Assembly (NCBI RefSeq): GCF_004793975.1
Contig: NZ_SRYB01000003.1
Location: 62,001-126,000 of the forward strand
Source: Lepagella muris
GTDB taxonomy: Bacteria; Bacteroidota; Bacteroidia; Bacteroidales; Muribaculaceae
DNA length: 64,000 nucleotides
Reading direction: 5' to 3'
A model generated the notes under the pieces. That model ran no database searches. It had not been told where the DNA came from and was given only the letters and a program-made list of their open reading frames with translations. Each line of letters begins with the position of its first letter. Position 1 is the first letter of the stretch. The translations under genes and the position numbers were made by a program. Positions 58,991-64,000 of the stretch are shown in pieces.

Positions 58991-61297
58991 ATGAAAAGAT
59001 TTATCAAGCCATTCCTTATGATAATGCTCTTGGCAACGTTCACTGTCGAAGCTCAATCACGAATTGTGAAAGCACGGGTGCTTTCCTCGGTAGACTCTAT
59101 TCCAATAGAGTTTGCAACTGTCAGATTATTGGATGCTGATTCCATATCGGTAGCATCTGCACTTACAGACAAAACCGGCACTTTCGTCATGGAATCCGGT
59201 GTGGATTCCGGACGCATGCTTGACATATCATCCGTCGGATGTAGAAGCCGGATCGTATCTCTTCCTTGCGACTCGGTATTGTATCTGGAAACCTCAAATG
59301 AACTTGCCGAGGTAGAGATAAGAAGTAGCAAAAGATATGTCAAAGTTACGCCGAGAGGTCTGATCATATCAATGCAAGGGAATCCCATAGCCAAACTCGG
59401 AGCTGCATCCGAGGCATTGAAGCAGCTCCCGATGATTGATGGCTCAACAGGCAATATCAATGTGCTTGGTCATGGCTCACCATTGATATACATCAACAAT
59501 CGTCTTGTCCGCTCATCATCAGAACTTTCAATGTTGCCGGCTGAAAGCATATCAAATGTTGAGATCATCACGAATCCATCCTCTAAATACGGGACAGACA
59601 TATCATCCGTCGTTATAATCCGCACGAAGAAAGTCAATGAAGGATTTCACTCCGTTGTCAATGGGAATGTATCTGTGGGGGAGGCTGTGTCTGCCTCGGG
59701 CAATATCAACGCAAATTATCATACAGAGAACGGTATCACCATCTTTGGGGATTTCTCTTACAATACATCCGGATTTAAACAGAGAAGGTATTATGGCGAG
59801 CATTTTTACCGACCTGAAAATCCGGCACAGATTTTATTCACAGAAACCAATGGGAATGCAAAGGGTAGAACTCGGTCGCTTACTACAGATGCCGGTATTA
59901 ACTATGACTTCGGCAAAAATTCTATCGGCGGTAAGTATTCATTTCTTCGTACTCCTGCAAGTCGTTTTACGGATAATGCTTTGACTTCAACGGATGCGAT
60001 TAAAGAGTTGATGAGCATTTCTTCTCAAAGTGGAGTATATTCCCAGAGTTCAATGCATCATGTCAACATATTCGGTGATTTCTATATTCCTGCCAATATC
60101 GGTCTGCGAGTGGATGCGGATTATCTTTATTCAGCAAAAAATTCCACATCAACCGTATACGAAACCGAGAGAGCCACCAATATTGAGAATGGGAATGATA
60201 CTCATAGTTCGTTATGGACTACTAAAGTTGTTTTGTCGCGGAATGTAAAAAATACTGACCTTGAAATAGGTGCCGACCTTTCAAAGACGTCAAACGACCA
60301 GATCTTTACTTCCGAATCATCCGACAATTCTGATTTCCTTGTCCCCGGCAGAGATAAGGTTGTGCAAGATCTTTATGCCGGTTTTGCAAGTTTTGATTGG
60401 ACACCAAATTCTATATGGAATGTCTATGGTGGCGTGAGGTGGGAATCTACTCAAACCGATTATCGTCAAAATGGGTTGAAACGGGTTGATTTATCCCGTA
60501 ATTATGGCAACTTGTTACCGAATTTAGGGGTTAGCTTCAATTCAAAGGCAAGAATGACATTATACTACCGTGCATCAGTCTATCGTCCAAGTTATCAATC
60601 TCTTGATAATAATTACATATACGTGACGCCCACTTTATGGGAAACCGGAAATCCTGAATTGAAGTCAGCACGGGTTCACAAAATTGGATTGAATCTCAAT
60701 TTTAGGAAATTTATGCTTCAGTGTTCATTCTATGTTAATAAAGATAATGTCGGAGTGGTATATTATTGGGATGTAGAGAAAAGAATAAACGTGACCAGAC
60801 CTGTTAATCTGCCTGATTATAATTCATTCCAAATGGTGGCGGTGCAGCAACTTGACTTCGGATTTTGGCATCCTACATTGCAAGGGGTATTTTATTTGCA
60901 GAATCTTGAATATGGCACTCCTGTCAGGAAATACGATAGACCGATGTACACACTCTCCCTCAACAACAGATTTGATATCCCCGGTGGTGTATATGCCTAT
61001 CTTAACATATTCGGGCTGGGCACAGGAAATCAAGGAGTGATATATTCGCATGGCACATGGCAGGCGTCGGTGACACTTAATAAAACTTGGAAAAACTGGA
61101 CGTTTACGCTTTCTTCCAACGATATTTTAGGCACATGGCGTCAACCTTTTGATACGAACACCAATTCGATTGATTACTCGTCGATGAGAAAGGGTGGTTC
61201 GCAATATGTCTCGTTAAGCGTCAGATACACTTTAAATTCAGCTAAGGGACGCTACAAAGGAAAGACATCAAGACAAGATGAAATTGACAGACTCTAA
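58991..61297 (+). CDS. TonB-dependent-receptor-like outer membrane beta-barrel (second module)
   Basis: 768 residues. Signal peptide MKRFIKPFLMIMLLATFTVEAQS, a regulatory-like domain (VKARVLSSVDSIPIEFATVRLL, about 26-105), plug (ASEALKQLPMIDGSTGNINVLGHGSPLIYINNRLV; VEIITNPSSKYGTDISSVVII) and barrel to VSLSVRYTLN. It aligns over its length with 53054-55378 and is controlled, by position, by the TPR regulator upstream. Confidence 0.88.
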   Translation: MKRFIKPFLMIMLLATFTVEAQSRIVKARVLSSVDSIPIEFATVRLLDADSISVASALTDKTGTFVMESGVDSGRMLDISSVGCRSRIVSLPCDSVLYLETSNELAEVEIRSSKRYVKVTPRGLIISMQGNPIAKLGAASEALKQLPMIDGSTGNINVLGHGSPLIYINNRLVRSSSELSMLPAESISNVEIITNPSSKYGTDISSVVIIRTKKVNEGFHSVVNGNVSVGEAVSASGNINANYHTENGITIFGDFSYNTSGFKQRRYYGEHFYRPENPAQILFTETNGNAKGRTRSLTTDAGINYDFGKNSIGGKYSFLRTPASRFTDNALTSTDAIKELMSISSQSGVYSQSSMHHVNIFGDFYIPANIGLRVDADYLYSAKNSTSTVYETERATNIENGNDTHSSLWTTKVVLSRNVKNTDLEIGADLSKTSNDQIFTSESSDNSDFLVPGRDKVVQDLYAGFASFDWTPNSIWNVYGGVRWESTQTDYRQNGLKRVDLSRNYGNLLPNLGVSFNSKARMTLYYRASVYRPSYQSLDNNYIYVTPTLWETGNPELKSARVHKIGLNLNFRKFMLQCSFYVNKDNVGVVYYWDVEKRINVTRPVNLPDYNSFQMVAVQQLDFGFWHPTLQGVFYLQNLEYGTPVRKYDRPMYTLSLNNRFDIPGGVYAYLNIFGLGTGNQGVIYSHGTWQASVTLNKTWKNWTFTLSSNDILGTWRQPFDTNTNSIDYSSMRKGGSQYVSLSVRYTLNSAKGRYKGKTSRQDEIDRL

Positions 61298-61324
61298 TAT
61301 TACAGACAATATGATTGAAGATTA

Positions 61325-61360
61325 CTGAATGAAGTCATAAGTTTAAATGACTTCATTCAG
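61325..61360. terminator. Bidirectional terminator
   Basis: Perfect 14-bp arms (CTGAATGAAGTCAT, 61325-61338; complement 61347-61360), overlapping the stop of the - strand HTH gene and placed between convergent genes. Confidence 0.75.
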
Positions 61361-61658
61361 CTAAATTGACAGACATGCAACTGATACCAAGTTTATTCTC
61401 TATTTCATATACGCTCTTGAAAGAGAAGTTGACTTTGCCTGAAAGTATTTTACTGACATATTGCGGTGTCACGCCAAGTTCTTCTGCGAGACCTGTGCGC
61501 GAAAGATTATGTGACTGCATGTAGTCAATTAGCGAGAGGGCTATATTTCTTGACCAACGTAACCAACCATCATTTTCCTTTCGCCATGTGGCCATTTCTA
61601 CAAAACGAGAAGGGCTTTGGCTTTCATGCTCTTTTAAAAAATCCAATGTTTTGCTCAT
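61353..61658 (-). CDS. XRE-family HTH protein, probable antitoxin
   Basis: 101 residues from ATG 61658 (MSKTLDFLKEHESQSPSRF). HTH: LIDYMQSHNLSRTGLAEELGVTPQYVSKILSGKVNFSFKSVYEIENKLGI (about 45-94). It is 4 bp downstream of a 182-codon gene of unknown family, the toxin-first order of HigBA-like operons. Confidence 0.82.
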   Translation of the reverse strand: MSKTLDFLKEHESQSPSRFVEMATWRKENDGWLRWSRNIALSLIDYMQSHNLSRTGLAEELGVTPQYVSKILSGKVNFSFKSVYEIENKLGISCMSVNLAE

Positions 61659-61662
61659 AATG

Positions 61663-62211
61663 CTATTCGTTAATGAGTTCAACAAAACTATCTATATCAA
61701 AAACACCGTGGCTTTTCAAATAGTTTTTACAACTGTTGAGTTTATCAAGTTCACGGTTAGTGTGTTCTCGCTCCTGCATAGTTCGAATGAGTTTAATAGC
61801 ACCGCCTGTCACGATATAAATATTTGGTTCAATCCGAATTGCATATACTCTCAACCAACTTGTATGCCGATTGCGATTCCAATTCCTAGCTTTATTTCGA
61901 GATAGACTAGCTTCATTAGCATCAGTTATATCCAAAGGATGAAAAATATTATCCAGATTTTCAGTATAAGGAAATTCGAGAATTAATTGTTCCAAAGCAT
62001 CTGCATCTTCAAAGGTTTCTGCAATCGCTTCAGAGATTCTCTCAATATGAAAATATGATTTCAAATCATTGAAATTTTTCATAAAGAAATTAAGTAGATA
62101 CTCGGCATTATTCCATCGATTAAATATATCGGTAAGCTCATCATCCTCCTTATCTGGTTGTTTGACAGCCCACAGATGGTCATAATCTTTGAGTATTCTT
62201 ACAAATTCCAT
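61663..62211 (-). CDS. Unrecognised protein paired with an HTH gene (candidate toxin)
   Basis: 182 residues from ATG 62211 (MEFVRILKDYDHLWAVKQPDKE). The first 85 residues are helical. A beta-rich part, SWLRVYAIRIEPNIYIVTGGAIKLIRTMQEREHTNRELDKL (about 123-163), has the order strand-strand-GG-IK-helix found in some RelE/HigB-fold toxins. Arginines and histidines in RNWNRNRHTSWLR could act on RNA. I do not recognise a named family; function is inferred from pairing. Confidence 0.6.
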   Translation of the reverse strand: MEFVRILKDYDHLWAVKQPDKEDDELTDIFNRWNNAEYLLNFFMKNFNDLKSYFHIERISEAIAETFEDADALEQLILEFPYTENLDNIFHPLDITDANEASLSRNKARNWNRNRHTSWLRVYAIRIEPNIYIVTGGAIKLIRTMQEREHTNRELDKLNSCKNYLKSHGVFDIDSFVELINE

Positions 62212-62232
62212 AATCTGAAAATTTAATTTATG

Positions 62233-62264
62233 CAAAGATAAGCCTAAATTTTTTATTGTGCAAC
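62233..62264 (-). promoter_or_regulatory. Promoter of the TA-like pair
   Basis: Minus strand GTTG (62264-62261), 20 bp, TATCTTTG (62240-62233), with the start codon at 62211. Confidence 0.7.
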
Positions 62265-62447
62265 TTATAAGTTTATATTGTTGGGATATTGGTGGTTTTA
62301 TTACTAAAGTGTAATCCTTACATATTGGTAATATTGAGACCGGGCATTTCATTCTAATTTTATGACTAAATAAAAAATATCGTATATCTCAATAATTCAG
62401 TAATTTATAATTGGATATTAATTTTATTACTAAAATATTTTGATTAT

Positions 62448-62492
62448 CACTACATCTTTAGTGGTATAACTTAAAAATTAGTATTATCTTTG
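62448..62492 (+). promoter_or_regulatory. BlaI-type promoter/operator region
   Basis: CACTA (62448-62452) and TAGTG (62459-62463) form an inverted repeat at the expected -33 position, and TATCTTTG (62485-62492) is the -7 box. A repressor on this site would block the promoter of its own operon. Confidence 0.55.
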
Positions 62493-62517
62493 CGGTGTAA
62501 TTAAATTTGACACCATT

Positions 62518-62877
62518 ATGAAGAAACTATCTGAACGTGAAGAAGAGATAATGAGTATCCTTTGGAACAAGGGTCCTCTTTTCGTGCGCGAAATTGTGGA
62601 ATCGATGCCTGAGCCTCGTCCTCATTTCAATACTGTAGCAACCTTCTTGAAAGGATTGGAAACCAAGGGGTGGGTAAAAAAAGAGTTTCTCGGAAACGCC
62701 AACCGCTATCATCCCATTAAGGAGCTTGAGCCTTACCGACAGCAATCCCTGAAAAGCATTATCAGTCGATTTTTCGGTGGCTCGTCGTTCAATCTCGTTT
62801 CCACCTTGACACGTGATGATTCAATCACAGCTGATGAACTGCGCGAAATTATTGAGATTATAGAAAAGAAAAAATAA
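62518..62877 (+). CDS. BlaI/MecI/CopY-family repressor
   Basis: 119 residues. Winged helix: LSEREEEIMSILWNKGPLFVREIVESMPEPRPHFNTVATFLKGLETKGWVKKEFLGNANRYHP (3-65). The C-terminal helices form the dimer part that holds the cleavage site in BlaI/MecI. Paired with a BlaR1-type peptidase 5 bp downstream, it should be removed by proteolysis on a signal. Confidence 0.93.
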   Translation: MKKLSEREEEIMSILWNKGPLFVREIVESMPEPRPHFNTVATFLKGLETKGWVKKEFLGNANRYHPIKELEPYRQQSLKSIISRFFGGSSFNLVSTLTRDDSITADELREIIEIIEKKK

Positions 62878-62882
62878 AGTCT

Positions 62883-64000
62883 ATGGGAGCAATCACCCAA
62901 TATGCACTACAAGTGGCTTTGTTGCTATGCGTGGTGTATCTACTATATAAATGGACTCTGGCGAGTTGTACTTTCAGTCGATTTAACCGAGTCGTCTTGC
63001 TTTGTATGTATGTAATAGTACTAATTGCAATACCTGCTTACACTTTGTATTCATCTGCATATACAGAACCTGATGCGGAGTCACCGGAGCTGCAAATCAA
63101 AGAGGAAGTTACTGCTCTTTCCGATAGACCTGCTCCAATGTGGCCCAAGATAGTGAGTATAATCTATATGGCAGGAGCGATTGTGGCTATCGTCGTGACA
63201 TCCCATTCTATACTGCATATAATGCAAATCATCAGGCATGGAGTAAAAGAGAAACGAGATAAATTCACTCTTGTTTTTTCAGACAACAAAAAAATATCTC
63301 CATTTAGCTGGGGAAAATACATCGTAGTCCCGTATGAGGAGACACCAAATGATGATCTTGATATGATCATTGCTCACGAACGTGTTCACATTAATCTGTG
63401 CCATTGGATTGACCTTGCCATTGGTCAGGCTATTATTATTATCAATTGGTTTAATCCGGCTGCATATCTTATGATGAGAGAGTTGCAGAATGTACACGAA
63501 TTTGAAGTTGACAATTTCATGATTAAGTCCGGTATAGACCGACGGCAATATCAGATGTTGCTTATCAGAAATGCCTCTGGCTCATTATTTCCATCTATAG
63601 CCGACAGCCTATGTCATGGTCAACTGAAAACGCGCATCAAATTGATGATGTCACCACGTAGCAACCCTCTGCGCAAGGTCTTGGCATCACTTTTCGTGCC
63701 GATAGTCGCCATGACTATATTTGGAATTAATACTCCGGTTCTTGCTTCGCAGCTATCTGAGATTGCCGGAACTTACATATTCACATCTGATTACAATCAG
63801 CTAATATATGAAGTATATGGCGTCAACCATTTAGTCTATTATACCCGGGATGGTCAGCTTGTAAGTATCAGTATGGATTTGCCGGAGGGAGAGACTCCAA
63901 AGTTTTATATAAACAAGCATCTTGCTTCGCAGAGTGAGTTATCCCATATAAAATCAGATGATGTATTGTTTATAATGGGAGACAGTAACAATCACAGGTT
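62883..64000 (+). CDS. BlaR1/MecR1-like M56 peptidase (partial)
   Basis: 372 codons from ATG 62883 to the window end, so the sensor end is missing. Membrane helices near the N-terminus (ALQVALLLCVVYLLYKW; VVLLCMYVIVLIAIPAYTL) and about 80-115. Zinc-peptidase motif HERVH (in MIIAHERVHINLCHW) with a later HEFEVDN. After the last membrane helix (PIVAMTIFGINTPVLA) a periplasmic part begins. It probably cleaves the BlaI-like partner. The ligand need not be a beta-lactam. Confidence 0.9.
   Translation, partial: MGAITQYALQVALLLCVVYLLYKWTLASCTFSRFNRVVLLCMYVIVLIAIPAYTLYSSAYTEPDAESPELQIKEEVTALSDRPAPMWPKIVSIIYMAGAIVAIVVTSHSILHIMQIIRHGVKEKRDKFTLVFSDNKKISPFSWGKYIVVPYEETPNDDLDMIIAHERVHINLCHWIDLAIGQAIIIINWFNPAAYLMMRELQNVHEFEVDNFMIKSGIDRRQYQMLLIRNASGSLFPSIADSLCHGQLKTRIKLMMSPRSNPLRKVLASLFVPIVAMTIFGINTPVLASQLSEIAGTYIFTSDYNQLIYEVYGVNHLVYYTRDGQLVSISMDLPEGETPKFYINKHLASQSELSHIKSDDVLFIMGDSNNHR

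Overview
The window comes from a gut-type member of the Bacteroidales. Support for this is the promoter style seen throughout (TTTG, about 20 bp, then TAnnTTTG), the GLPGLI/TonB-receptor pairs, TPR regulators with an internal membrane segment, and a NUDIX-type xylose regulator. A Muribaculaceae/Bacteroidaceae-like host is a guess. The window has two parts: a GC-rich Mu-like prophage (start of window to about 37,064) and AT-richer host DNA (about 37,065-64,000).

Prophage. Early genes on + (523-8213): MuA-type transposase, MuB ATPase, a RecA-like ATPase, small zinc-ribbon proteins, a GemA-like protein, a DUF3164 protein, and virion-morphogenesis and tail-completion proteins. A - strand block (15,934-8,309) carries small and large terminase, a DUF1320 protein, a gp29-type portal, a gpF-type head protein with a nuclease-like C-terminus, and a DNA-modification cluster: a thymidylate-synthase homologue with a dCMP-type residue, plus a DNA adenine methylase. 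A + strand late operon (16,097-36,835) carries protease/scaffold, capsid, amidase, nested spanin-like genes, tail tube, frameshifted tail chaperones, tape measure, distal tail proteins, fibres and a complete diversity-generating retroelement (DGR). There is no contractile sheath, so the virion is probably siphovirus-like. The two late blocks diverge from a promoter pair around tandem palindromes at 15,962-16,071. Four short repeats at 36,974-37,052 look like transposase sites of the right end. The left end lies outside the window.

DGR. A 129-bp template repeat (34,546-34,674) differs from the 129-bp variable repeat at the 3' end of the fibre gene (34,133-34,261) at 13 positions, every one an adenine in the template. 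A reverse transcriptase with the DGR signature LGxxxSQ follows, but its catalytic box reads FADN instead of YxDD.

Host part. About 1 kb of repeat-rich non-coding DNA is followed by a small membrane protein/HTH pair, a PH-like membrane protein, a xylose operon (NUDIX regulator, xylulokinase, xylose isomerase), a GLPGLI/TonB-receptor operon divergent from a histidine kinase/response regulator pair, a HigA antitoxin beside a wrecked HigB, a DsbA/FrnE-like protein, two TPR-regulator/outer-membrane-receptor modules, an MqsR-like/Panacea toxin-antitoxin pair, a GNAT acetyltransferase, an unrecognised TA-like pair, and a BlaI/BlaR1-type pair cut by the window end. Two copies of a 175-bp MITE-like palindromic element lie at 41,691 and 50,063; one separates xylB from xylA.
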